From NCBI GenBank assembly GCA_036278935.1, contig DASUKA010000033.1, positions 1 to 64,000 of the forward strand: DNA of 64,000 bases. The letters run 5' to 3'. This stretch comes from DASSNR01 sp036278935 (lineage in GTDB: Bacteria; Gemmatimonadota; Gemmatimonadetes; Gemmatimonadales; Gemmatimonadaceae). The position numbers and the translations under genes were made by a program. Positions 1 through 6,465 of this stretch are shown piece by piece. The notes under the pieces are model-generated. The model was given only the letters and a program-made list of their open reading frames with translations. It ran no database searches and had not been told where the DNA came from. How positions within the stretch are numbered: the stretch's first letter is position 1; the number at the start of each line of letters is the position of its first letter.

Positions 1-23
1 CGCTCGTACTTCGCCTTCGCCAT
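1..23 (-). CDS. tuf: Elongation factor Tu, N-terminal 7 codons (partial)
   Basis: Reading leftward, an ATG at 23-21 is followed by codons for M-A-K-A-K-Y-E-R, the usual opening of EF-Tu; the rest lies beyond the left edge. An AGGAA Shine-Dalgarno lies nine bases upstream (33-37). EF-Tu delivers aminoacyl-tRNA to the ribosome as a GTPase. The assignment rests on eight residues plus context: four tRNA genes directly upstream in the order Thr, Tyr, Gly, Thr, the classical tufB operon arrangement. Confidence 0.85.
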
Positions 24-60
24 GAGACCCAGTTCCTGAGTGTGGAAAGTTCCCTGTGCC

Positions 61-160
61 GCGACGCGGGAGGCGGGGCGCGGGACCCGGCCTGCGGGCG
101 CGGGACCCGCCCTGCCTCACCCGATTCCCGACTCCCCTGCCCTGCCTCCCCTCGCCGCTC
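61..160. repeat. Imperfect G/C-rich inverted repeat between tRNA-Thr and tuf
   Basis: The left arm (61-84) and right arm (111-160) are approximately complementary, both made of short G-rich (minus strand) or C-rich (plus strand) words. The loop contains a 20-base unit repeated twice in tandem (76-95 and 96-115, one mismatch). On the minus strand the right arm holds at least four G-runs separated by 4-5 bases, a canonical G-quadruplex pattern. It sits inside the probable tRNA-tuf transcript and could act as a processing or attenuation structure. It belongs to the same class as the repeats near 23.1, 34.1, 38.7, 41.4 and 44.2 kb. Confidence 0.6.
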
Positions 161-222
161 TACGCCTTCACCTTATTAATGATCTCGTCCGCCTTGCTCT
201 ACCTGCTTCACCTGCTTCCCAG

Positions 223-295
223 AGCTCGCGATCGGGATTGAACCGATGACCTCACCCTTACCAAGGGTGTGCTCTACCAACTGAGCTACGCGAGC
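223..295 (-). tRNA. tRNA-Thr (anticodon GGT)
   Basis: On the minus strand a 7-bp acceptor stem (GCTCGCG paired with CGCGAGC), a D-arm with GCTCAGTTGGTAGAGC, a CACCC/GGGTG anticodon stem with loop TTGGTAA, and a T-arm with TTCAATC are all present in 73 nt. The anticodon is GGT, reading ACC/ACT threonine codons. CCA is not encoded. It is the last tRNA before tuf, matching the position of thrT in the Escherichia coli tufB operon. Confidence 0.97.
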
Positions 296-415
296 ACGGT
301 GCTGCCACCGAGTTGCGCCTACGCGAAAGCCGCCGCATCCCAGGCGGCGGCCACGAGGCACTGGTGCCGTACGTGCAACCAGCGGCACCAACCCTCCGCT
401 GCTCGATGACCAGCA

Positions 416-488
416 AGCGGGAGACGGGGCTCGAACCCGCGACATCAAGCTTGGAAGGCTTGCGCTCTACCAACTGAGCTACTCCCGC
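416..488 (-). tRNA. tRNA-Gly (anticodon TCC)
   Basis: On the minus strand the acceptor GCGGGAG pairs with CTCCCGC. The anticodon stem CAAGC/GCTTG encloses loop CTTCCAA, giving anticodon TCC, and the T-loop is TTCGAGC. It is 73 nt, with no encoded CCA. It is third of four tRNAs in a leftward array and is probably co-transcribed with its neighbours from the promoter at 757-785. Confidence 0.97.
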
Positions 489-516
489 ACTCATGCCCTC
501 GCCTGCTCGACCCGAG

Positions 517-599
517 TGGTGGGGGAAGGATTCGAACCTTCGAAGGCATACGCCGGCAGATTTACAGTCTGCTCCCGTTGGCCGCTTGGGTACCCCACC
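517..599 (-). tRNA. tRNA-Tyr (anticodon GTA)
   Basis: This is an 83-nt class II tRNA on the minus strand. The acceptor GGTGGGG pairs with CCCCACC. The anticodon stem GCAGA/TCTGC encloses loop CTGTAAA, anticodon GTA. A long variable arm precedes the T-arm with TTCGAAT. The long variable arm is expected for bacterial tRNA-Tyr. CCA is not encoded. Confidence 0.97.
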
Positions 600-657
600 G
601 AACACCCTCGCCTCGCAGCCTCCTTCAGGGACAACCCGCGGCCGGCAGTTCCGGCAG

Positions 658-730
658 AGCTGACGGCGAGAATCGAACTCGCAACCTGCTGATTACAAAT
701 CAGCTGCTCTGCCAATTGAGCTACGTCAGC
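658..730 (-). tRNA. tRNA-Thr (anticodon TGT)
   Basis: On the minus strand the acceptor GCTGACG pairs with CGTCAGC. The anticodon stem GCTGA/TCAGC holds loop TTTGTAA, anticodon TGT, which reads ACA/ACG codons. The T-loop is TTCGATT. It is the first gene of the four-tRNA array, about 27 bases downstream of a strong -10 element, so it probably opens the tRNA-tuf transcript. Confidence 0.97.
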
Positions 731-756
731 GCGCGGCCGTTTTGGGCGAGACTCTG

Positions 757-785
757 AGGATAATTGCTGCCAGGTGGGGAGTCAA
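757..785 (-). promoter_or_regulatory. Sigma-70-type promoter of the tRNA-tuf operon
   Basis: Reading leftward, TTGACT (785-780) is separated by exactly 17 bases from TATCCT (762-757). This is close to the TTGACA-N17-TATAAT consensus and is followed by a short leader to the tRNA-Thr(TGT) gene. Its strength suits a stable-RNA operon. The stretch 731-876 between the tRNAs and cysS holds nothing else obvious. Confidence 0.75.
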
Positions 786-876
786 GGGCCGCAGCGGGCA
801 AAATCGTCTCAACCAACCGCCTGCCAGCGGCACCACATCGAGCGCCCATCTCCGCCGTGCTCCGCCCGGCAGGCGC

Positions 877-2400
877 TTACCGCACCTTCTTCCACCGTGT
901 TCCCTGCGGCGTGTCCTCGATCACCACGCCCTCGTCTGAGAGCTCCTTGCGGATCGCATCCGCCAGAGCGAAATCACGCCGCGCTCGCGCCGCCTTCCGC
1001 TCGTCCACTCGCCGCTGGATGTGCCCGGCCTCGTCGGCGGCCGCACCCTCACCCGCCGGTGATGCGCCGAACACGCCATCTCCCGCCGACGTCTCAGCCC
1101 CGCCGGCTGTGAGGCCCGCCATCACCGATCCCGTCGCCGCCCCGGACATCACCGGCTCCGGGATGATGTCGAGCACCGCGTTGACCATCTGGAAGGCTCG
1201 CCTGGCCCTTTCCAACGCCAGCACGTCATTCCCATGCGCGTCCAGCTCGGCATTGGCCTGGGTGATGAAGGTGAACAGCGCCGCCAGTGCCCCGGGAGAG
1301 TTGAGATCGTTGAACAGGGCCCGCGTCGCCCCCTCCTCCAACTCGTCAGCAGCGCGGGCCAGGGCCGGGGTGCCACCGCGCTCCCGCCCCAGCCGCTCCG
1401 CGAAATCACCCACGCGACGCGTGGCCTCGGTAGAAGCCTCGAGCGACTCGTGCTTCAGATTCAGCTGCTTGCGATAGTGCGCGGAGAAGACGAAGTGCCG
1501 GATGGCGGCCGAAGAGATTCCCGCCCGTCTGAGGTCCGCCACCGTGGATACGTTCCCCACGCGCTTGGCCATCTTCGCCCCGTCCGTGAGCAGGAACTCG
1601 CCGTGCGCCCACCACCGGGAGAGCGGCTGCCCTGTGGCCCCTTCCGACTGCGCGATCTCATCCTCGTGGTGGGGGAAGATGAGATCCACTCCGCCCGCGT
1701 GGATGTCGAGCGTCTCACCCAGGTACCGGCGCGCCATGGCGGAGCATTCCAGATGCCACCCCGGGCGGCCGCGCCCCCAAGGCGAGTTCCAGGCCGCACC
1801 CACGCGCTCATCCTCCGGCTTGGCCGCCTTCCAGAGCGCGAAATCGCGCACGTCCTCCTTGTTGTAGTCGTCGGCCGCCACACGCGCGCCGGGGCGGATC
1901 TCCCGCGCGTCCAGCCGCGAGAGCTTGCCATATTCCGGAAAGCGCGCGATCGCGAAGTAGACGGACCCATCCTCCGCTTGGTAGGCGAGCCCGCGCGCCA
2001 CCAGCGCTTCGACCAGCGCGATCATCTCGGGGATATGCTCCGTGGCCTTCGGGTACTCCTCCGCCGGCTCGATCCGCAGAAATTCCCGGTCGCTCTGAAA
2101 GACGCGAGCCATGGGCTCGGTGATCTCAGCGATCGTCTTTCCTTCCTTCACAGCCCGCGCGATGATTTTGTCATCCACGTCCGTGAGGTTCATCACCTGC
2201 CGCACGTCCCAACCCGCCATGCGCAGCACGCGGCGCAACAGGTCCTCGAAGAGAAATGTGCGGAAGTTGCCCAGGTGCGCGGGATTATAGATGGTCGGCC
2301 CGCACGTATAGAGGCGCGCCGTCCGGCCGTCGGCCGGCGCAAAGGGCTCGGCGCGCCTGGTCAGCGTGTTGTAGAGAACGAGATCGGTCATGGATGACAT
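877..2400 (-). CDS. cysS: Cysteinyl-tRNA synthetase
   Basis: It charges tRNA-Cys with cysteine in the cytoplasm. The 507-aa product has the class I fold signature: TCGPTIYNPAHLGN near residue 40 (the HIGH motif as HLGN), zinc-ligand candidates at that Cys and at WHLECSA, the HAGGVDLIFPHHEDE segment, and a KMSKS-equivalent read as KMAKRVGN, an unusual version. The C-terminus (DTPQGTRWKK) is typical. An ATG at 2400 giving M-S-S-M-T-D-L was chosen; ATGs at 2391 (trimmed) and 2433 (AGAGGA close by) are alternatives. An open frame continues upstream to 2799 but would overlap the divergent 91-aa gene and has no homology-like content. Length is close to the family norm of 460-500 aa. Confidence 0.95.
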   Translation of the reverse strand: MSSMTDLVLYNTLTRRAEPFAPADGRTARLYTCGPTIYNPAHLGNFRTFLFEDLLRRVLRMAGWDVRQVMNLTDVDDKIIARAVKEGKTIAEITEPMARVFQSDREFLRIEPAEEYPKATEHIPEMIALVEALVARGLAYQAEDGSVYFAIARFPEYGKLSRLDAREIRPGARVAADDYNKEDVRDFALWKAAKPEDERVGAAWNSPWGRGRPGWHLECSAMARRYLGETLDIHAGGVDLIFPHHEDEIAQSEGATGQPLSRWWAHGEFLLTDGAKMAKRVGNVSTVADLRRAGISSAAIRHFVFSAHYRKQLNLKHESLEASTEATRRVGDFAERLGRERGGTPALARAADELEEGATRALFNDLNSPGALAALFTFITQANAELDAHGNDVLALERARRAFQMVNAVLDIIPEPVMSGAATGSVMAGLTAGGAETSAGDGVFGASPAGEGAAADEAGHIQRRVDERKAARARRDFALADAIRKELSDEGVVIEDTPQGTRWKKVR

Positions 2401-2576
2401 CTCATGCTCGGCCACCGGGTTAGCTTTCGTCATGGTCCTCTGTGCCCGCGGCGCGTGCGGAGCGAGCGAGCACCGGCATCGCACGCGAGCGCTCGGACTC
2501 GCGGAGGGCGGAGACACCACCCGGCAGGCATGAGTAGTGTGGTGATGAATATAACCGCACACCAGTCGAGGCGAGC

Positions 2577-2852
2577 ATGTCCAGAGCGTTCGTGAACGAG
2601 GATTCGGGAGGGTGGGACAAAGCCGCCCGCCGGTTCGATCTCCCGCCGCGTGACGATCCGTCATTCGACGAGGCTGCGGCGCGCGCCTTACTGGACGCTG
2701 CCGTCGATGGGGAGACGGGGAGCGCCGAGATGGCCACCGGCTACTATTGGGGAGAACGGAAGCTCCGCCCCATCGTCGAGCGCATCCTCGACACCGCACG
2801 CGCCGAGCGTGACGGCGACGTGGTACGTGCCGCCGAGCGTTTTCTGCGGTAG
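2577..2852 (+). CDS. Small acidic hypothetical protein, 91 aa
   Basis: A short soluble protein of unknown function. It is rich in Asp, Glu, Arg and Ala, with a central aromatic motif TGYYWGE and a predicted amphipathic C-terminal helix (RPIVERILDTARAERDGD). The start ATG has a GAGG Shine-Dalgarno about six bases upstream. It diverges from cysS; the AT-rich GAATATAAC near 2551 is a plausible -10 for one or both directions. Its last 165 bases overlap, antisense, the 3' end of the ABC ATPase gene. No pathway can be assigned from sequence. Confidence 0.7.
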   Translation: MSRAFVNEDSGGWDKAARRFDLPPRDDPSFDEAAARALLDAAVDGETGSAEMATGYYWGERKLRPIVERILDTARAERDGDVVRAAERFLR

Positions 2853-3737
2853 TGCACGCGCGGCTGGGCGGGCACGCTCGGCGACACGCGCCGCGGAAGC
2901 CGGGGCACGATGCGGCACGCCATCCGTAGCACGCGCTCCCTTCCGCCGCCGGCGCGTCGTCTCCGCCAGCGCCGCTGCTTCCGGGTCCGGGAAGAGGGCA
3001 CCGGCCACCAGCCGAAGCTGTCGCGTTGCAACGCCCTCGAGTGGCGCGCGCTCACGCGACGCGATGATGACGGCGGCGCCCCGCTGGGAGCGCTCACGCA
3101 GCACCGCTCCCACCGCCTGCGATATCCCGGGCTGCTGCGCCGTGGCCAGCATGTCGTCCAGGAGGAGGAGCCACGGGCGTCCGGCCAGCGCCACGGCAAG
3201 CCCGAGCTGCTTGCGAACGGGATCGGGGAGGTTTCCGACGCGCGTGTTCAGGTGCGCGCCGAGCGATGTGGCTTCGATGCTGGCGCGGATAGTCCGTGCG
3301 CGCTCGGCTGCCGCCACCCGCTGGAAACAGGTGTCCGAGTACGTCTCCAGCACCTCGCGCACGGTGAGAAATGGGTAGTAGCTCGGCAGCACCGCCACGT
3401 ACGCGATGCCGCCGGCACCATTGGGCGGTGGCGTATCAGTGCGCGCACGTGGCCCGGCCGTGCCGGCGTGGACAGCGAGCCGCCCCGCACCGGTCGGCGC
3501 CATCACTCGTGAGCCCCCGAGCCAGCGCAGGGTCCCACTGTCGGCTCGCAGCAGACCCGCGGCGCACAGCAGCAGCGTGGTCTTTCCCATACCCTGCCCG
3601 CCGGAAACTCCGACGATCTCGCCCGAGCGCACCTGGAGATCCAGATTGCGCAGCACCGCGACCGACGCGGAGCATCCGCGCACGCCGGCACGATAGTGCT
3701 TGGAGACCGCGCTGAGGGAGAGAACCAGGTGCCGCAT
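2688..3737 (-). CDS. Degenerate ABC-type ATP-binding protein
   Basis: 349 aa. The N-terminal 230 residues resemble an ABC nucleotide-binding domain: Walker A GGQGMGKTT near residue 50, a Q-loop region (AVLPSYYPFLTVREVLE), and Walker B WLLLLDDM. The signature motif is not LSGGQ but reads LPDPVRKQ, and the residue after the Walker B Asp is Asp instead of the catalytic Glu, so hydrolysis may be weak. No permease gene is adjacent. The last ~100 residues are Arg/Ala-rich; the terminal ~55 are antisense to the 91-aa gene and look like read-through sequence. The ATG at 3737 lies six bases after a TATCCT hexamer, suggesting a leaderless mRNA. Confidence 0.7.
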   Translation of the reverse strand: MRHLVLSLSAVSKHYRAGVRGCSASVAVLRNLDLQVRSGEIVGVSGGQGMGKTTLLLCAAGLLRADSGTLRWLGGSRVMAPTGAGRLAVHAGTAGPRARTDTPPPNGAGGIAYVAVLPSYYPFLTVREVLETYSDTCFQRVAAAERARTIRASIEATSLGAHLNTRVGNLPDPVRKQLGLAVALAGRPWLLLLDDMLATAQQPGISQAVGAVLRERSQRGAAVIIASRERAPLEGVATRQLRLVAGALFPDPEAAALAETTRRRRKGARATDGVPHRAPASAARVAERARPAARALPQKTLGGTYHVAVTLGACGVEDALDDGAELPFSPIVAGGHLGAPRLPIDGSVQ

Positions 3738-3743
3738 GCGGCG

Positions 3744-3749
3744 AGGATA
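3744..3749 (-). promoter_or_regulatory. Candidate -10 element for a leaderless ABC ATPase mRNA
   Basis: Reading leftward, TATCCT (3749-3744), the same hexamer as in the tRNA promoter, ends six bases before the ATG at 3737. Transcription would therefore begin at or next to the start codon. The -35 region (GACGGT, 17 bases upstream) is weak. No Shine-Dalgarno is present. Confidence 0.4.
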
Positions 3750-3845
3750 GCACGATCGCGTCGGGCACCGTCATCGAAACATCACGACATGGCCCGGTTC
3801 ATTGCCGGGCGTGCTGTCCAAGCGCGTCGCCCGGCCGGCGCCTGG

Positions 3846-5033
3846 CTACGCCACGCTGCGGCGCTGCTCGTCGTCGGCTGCCGCGATGACGTCAGCCGGG
3901 GGATTCGTGGGAAGGAGAATCCCATCTTCAGGCGCCGGCGCGCGCACCACGAATGCGCGATCCCGCACCACACGACGGAATCCGCGCCCCTCGTAGATGC
4001 GGCTGATCAGGATGCGCCGCACGACGACCATCGCGACGACCAGAGTGGGCACGGCCACGACCAGGCCGATCGGTCCCAGCAGCTTCCCCATGATAAGTAC
4101 GGAGAGGATGGTCATCACCGGCGGCAGGTCCACCTGGCGCGCCATGATCATCGGCGCAACGAGATTGCCCTCCACCAGGTGCACCACCACTCCCAGCCCG
4201 ACCACCGCCAGCGCCTTGGTGGGCCCACCGTAGCCGCCGAGCACGAACAGGGCCGGCACGATGGTGGAGAGGAGGCTGCCGAAGAAGGGGACAATCGAGA
4301 CGACGCCGGTGAACATGCCGAACGTCAGCCAGTAGGGGACGCCGAGCAGGTAGAGCCCGATGGCCGTGAGGGCGCCAAGGAAGAGCATCGCGGTGAGCTG
4401 CCCCACGATGTAGGCGCGCAGCGAGCGCGACAGATCGGAGAGGACGTTGCGCACCAGGTCGCGATGGACAGGCGGGAAGAGCGCGATCAGAAATTCCCGG
4501 TACAGCTTGGGGTGCAGTGCCAGGTAGAGCGCCATCACGCCCACGGCAAACAGGCCAATAGCCGCGTGAAAGACGGACACGAGCTTGGGAACCAGGTCGC
4601 CGACGTACTGCGAGACCTGCCCGTAGATGGCCACCAGGAATCCGTGCTCGCCGGGCGGCCAGACATCCCGCAGTGCCGGCACGCGCTCGATGAACCGCTC
4701 GAGGCCGTGCTCCCAGATCACGAGGTGCTCCGGCAGCACGCGCAGCAGCGCCTGCGTCTGTTCGACGACGGGCGGCACAAGAAGCCAGAAGAAGCCGGTG
4801 AGCAGCGCGAGCGTGAACACGACCGCGAGCAGGAGCGCGATGCGGCGCGGCACGTTCGCTCGCGCGTGCACGGCATCCGCCACGGCCCCGAGGTACAGCG
4901 AGATCAGCACCGCGATGAAGAGCAGAAGAAACAGCTCGGCGGTGCTGCCCAGCAACAGCAGGAGCAGAACGGTGAGGACGGTTGCTGCGAGCACCGGGGC
5001 GAAACGAAAGCGCCCGGTGGAAAGGACGCTCAC
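3846..5033 (-). CDS. AI-2E family (PerM/YdiK-like) inner-membrane protein
   Basis: 395 aa with about eight hydrophobic segments: a pair near residues 12-50, one at 62-85, a long amphipathic stretch, then clusters near 150-330. The segment LGVPYWLTFGMFTGVVSIVPFFG is typical of the AI-2E/PerM family near its last helices. Family members have been linked to autoinducer-2 export or to Na+/H+ exchange, so the substrate is open. The start ATG overlaps the pspA stop by four bases (ATGA), so translation is probably coupled. Its operon position behind YbjN-like and PspA proteins suggests an envelope-stress role. Confidence 0.85.
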   Translation of the reverse strand: MSVLSTGRFRFAPVLAATVLTVLLLLLLGSTAELFLLLFIAVLISLYLGAVADAVHARANVPRRIALLLAVVFTLALLTGFFWLLVPPVVEQTQALLRVLPEHLVIWEHGLERFIERVPALRDVWPPGEHGFLVAIYGQVSQYVGDLVPKLVSVFHAAIGLFAVGVMALYLALHPKLYREFLIALFPPVHRDLVRNVLSDLSRSLRAYIVGQLTAMLFLGALTAIGLYLLGVPYWLTFGMFTGVVSIVPFFGSLLSTIVPALFVLGGYGGPTKALAVVGLGVVVHLVEGNLVAPMIMARQVDLPPVMTILSVLIMGKLLGPIGLVVAVPTLVVAMVVVRRILISRIYEGRGFRRVVRDRAFVVRAPAPEDGILLPTNPPADVIAAADDEQRRSVA

Positions 5034-5839
5034 GGGGAGTGCTTCTCCTCCGATCCGGCGTTCTGCGTCTCGCCGCTGTTGCTGGGCTGCTCCTCGGACG
5101 CGTCTTCCGACGCGTTCCCCGCGCCCAGCTGCCTGTTCTGTGCGGGGGCGGCACCGGGCAGCATCCCCATCTTCTGCTTGAGCGCGACGAGTTGCATCTC
5201 CGTGTTGGCAGTGGACGTTCCCTGCTCGAGCTGCTTGAAGTCACGCGCCAGGCGGTCGCCGGAGAACTCCTCGTCGATCTCGACGTTGGCGGTCAGGCGC
5301 CGTTCGTTGTCCGCGATCTTGGCTTCCATGCGCGCGAACGCCTCGAAGGCCGAGCGCTCGGACATGCCGGACATCGTCTCGGAGATCCGCTTCTGCGCCT
5401 CGGCCCGCTTCTGCCGCGCGATGAGGAGGTTCTTCTTGCGCTTGGCTTCCTCGATCTTGTCGTTCAGGTCGCGCAGGGAGTTCTTGAGCTTCTCCGTCTC
5501 TACCACCTGGCTCTGCCAAGTGGCCTCGAGCTGCTGCCCGTGCATCAGGTGCTCGTTGTAGCGGACGAGCGCCTGCTTGGCGAGATCGTCGCGCTGTTCC
5601 TGCACGGCCAGCATGGCGCGCCGCTCCCACTCCTGCGTCTCCCGGTGTTCGGCGTCAACCTGATCCTTGAGGCGCTTCTCATCGGCGATCGCCGCGGCCA
5701 CCTGCTGCTTGGCCTTGGCGAGCTGCGAGCGCATGTCGACGATGATCTGATTCAGCATCTTCTCGGGGTTCTCCGCCGAGGAGATGAGATCGTTGATATT
5801 GGAACGGATCAGGGACGAGAGGCGGTCGAAGATACCCAT
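5030..5839 (-). CDS. pspA: PspA/IM30 (Vipp1) family membrane-remodelling protein
   Basis: 269 aa, almost entirely helical coiled coil. It opens with the diagnostic MGIFDRLSSLIRSNINDLI amphipathic helix, then SSAENPEKMLNQII, a PspA hallmark. The family binds stressed inner membranes and polymerises into ESCRT-III-like rods. A low-complexity tail (about residues 225-269: Gln, Asn, Ser, Glu) extends past the usual ~225-residue PspA length. A GAGG element lies nine bases before the ATG. It is second in the operon and coupled to the AI-2E family gene. Confidence 0.93.
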   Translation of the reverse strand: MGIFDRLSSLIRSNINDLISSAENPEKMLNQIIVDMRSQLAKAKQQVAAAIADEKRLKDQVDAEHRETQEWERRAMLAVQEQRDDLAKQALVRYNEHLMHGQQLEATWQSQVVETEKLKNSLRDLNDKIEEAKRKKNLLIARQKRAEAQKRISETMSGMSERSAFEAFARMEAKIADNERRLTANVEIDEEFSGDRLARDFKQLEQGTSTANTEMQLVALKQKMGMLPGAAPAQNRQLGAGNASEDASEEQPSNSGETQNAGSEEKHSP

Positions 5840-5840
5840 C

Positions 5841-6245
5841 TCACTGTGCCTCGCGAGCAGGCGACAGCTCGCGCAGATGCGCGGCCAGCGCCAGGGTCAT
5901 CGATTCGTAACTAGCGAGGAATTCCTCGTAGTCGAGGTGGGCCAACTCCAGCGCTTCGGTGAGGACGACGGAATCCCCTTCGATGCCGTACGAGCCGTGC
6001 ACCAGCTCGCTCGCGTTGAGCTGGAGCAGGCGCCGCGACAGTGTCGCGAACTCGCGCGCATCGGCAGGCAGATCGATCACGTTCATCCGAAGCAGGACGA
6101 CTGGGGGCGAATAGTGTACCACGACATCCGCCTCGAGCGAGCCGCCCGGGTGAACGATCCACATGCCGGGCTGGATCTCGGTGTGGCTGGCGCCTTCGGA
6201 GGCGAGCCGGTCGAGATAGCCCTCGATGTCGTCCTTGGTGACCAT
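5841..6245 (-). CDS. YbjN-like / secretion-chaperone-fold protein
   Basis: 134 aa, soluble and acidic. The pattern DDIEGYLDRL at the start, GMWIVHPGG, PPVVLLRMNVIDLP, then LLQLNASELVHGSYGIEGD followed by a long C-terminal helix resembles the CesT/YbjN fold. PspA genes often have such a partner. The ATG at 6245 was chosen because GAGGAAG sits about five bases upstream; the open frame extends to 6605 without homology-like content. It is the first gene of the YbjN-PspA-AI-2E operon, ending two bases before pspA begins. Confidence 0.75.
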   Translation of the reverse strand: MVTKDDIEGYLDRLASEGASHTEIQPGMWIVHPGGSLEADVVVHYSPPVVLLRMNVIDLPADAREFATLSRRLLQLNASELVHGSYGIEGDSVVLTEALELAHLDYEEFLASYESMTLALAAHLRELSPAREAQ

Positions 6246-6287
6246 GTTCTTCCTCGATCGACGGGTGAAGGGGAAGGCGGGCGCGCC

Positions 6288-6351
6288 GTACCGGCACGTG
6301 GTGAGCCGTGTGCTCGCCGCATTTCCGTGCTCACGGTACTCGCCGCTCACC
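6288..6351. repeat. Imperfect dyad repeat between uvrA and the PspA operon
   Basis: GGTGAGC (6300-6306) pairs with GCTCACC (6345-6351). Related words (GTACCGGCACG near 6288, and its approximate complement near 6326-6339) recur inside and outside this stem, so alternative pairings exist. It lies downstream of the uvrA stop (6466) and upstream of the YbjN-like gene on the same strand. It is a weaker relative of the other shuffled-word inverted repeats. Confidence 0.45.
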
Positions 6352-6465
6352 GCTCTCTTATCCATACGCCACCGTGGCCCGCTCTGTTTCGCTGCGCGGC
6401 GGCACGGCCGGCACGCGGCTGCCGGAAGATAGCCTGCCACCGGACGCGCCGACAGGCAGCAGGGG

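Noticed and set aside
2434..2576. Possible T-box riboswitch before cysS (minus strand GGGTGGT segment)
   Set aside because: No convincing TGGNACCGCG-type core, specifier loop or terminator/antiterminator pair; only a short GCGTGCG/CGCACGC hairpin.
2400..2799. N-terminal extension of CysRS to 640 residues
   Set aside because: The added 133 residues are Arg/Pro-rich, overlap the 91-aa gene and have no family resemblance.
3696..5561. A 621-residue open frame on the plus strand opposite the AI-2E family and pspA genes
   Set aside because: His/Asp/Glu/Gln-rich composition typical of antisense shadows in GC-rich DNA; both genes on the other strand have clear families.
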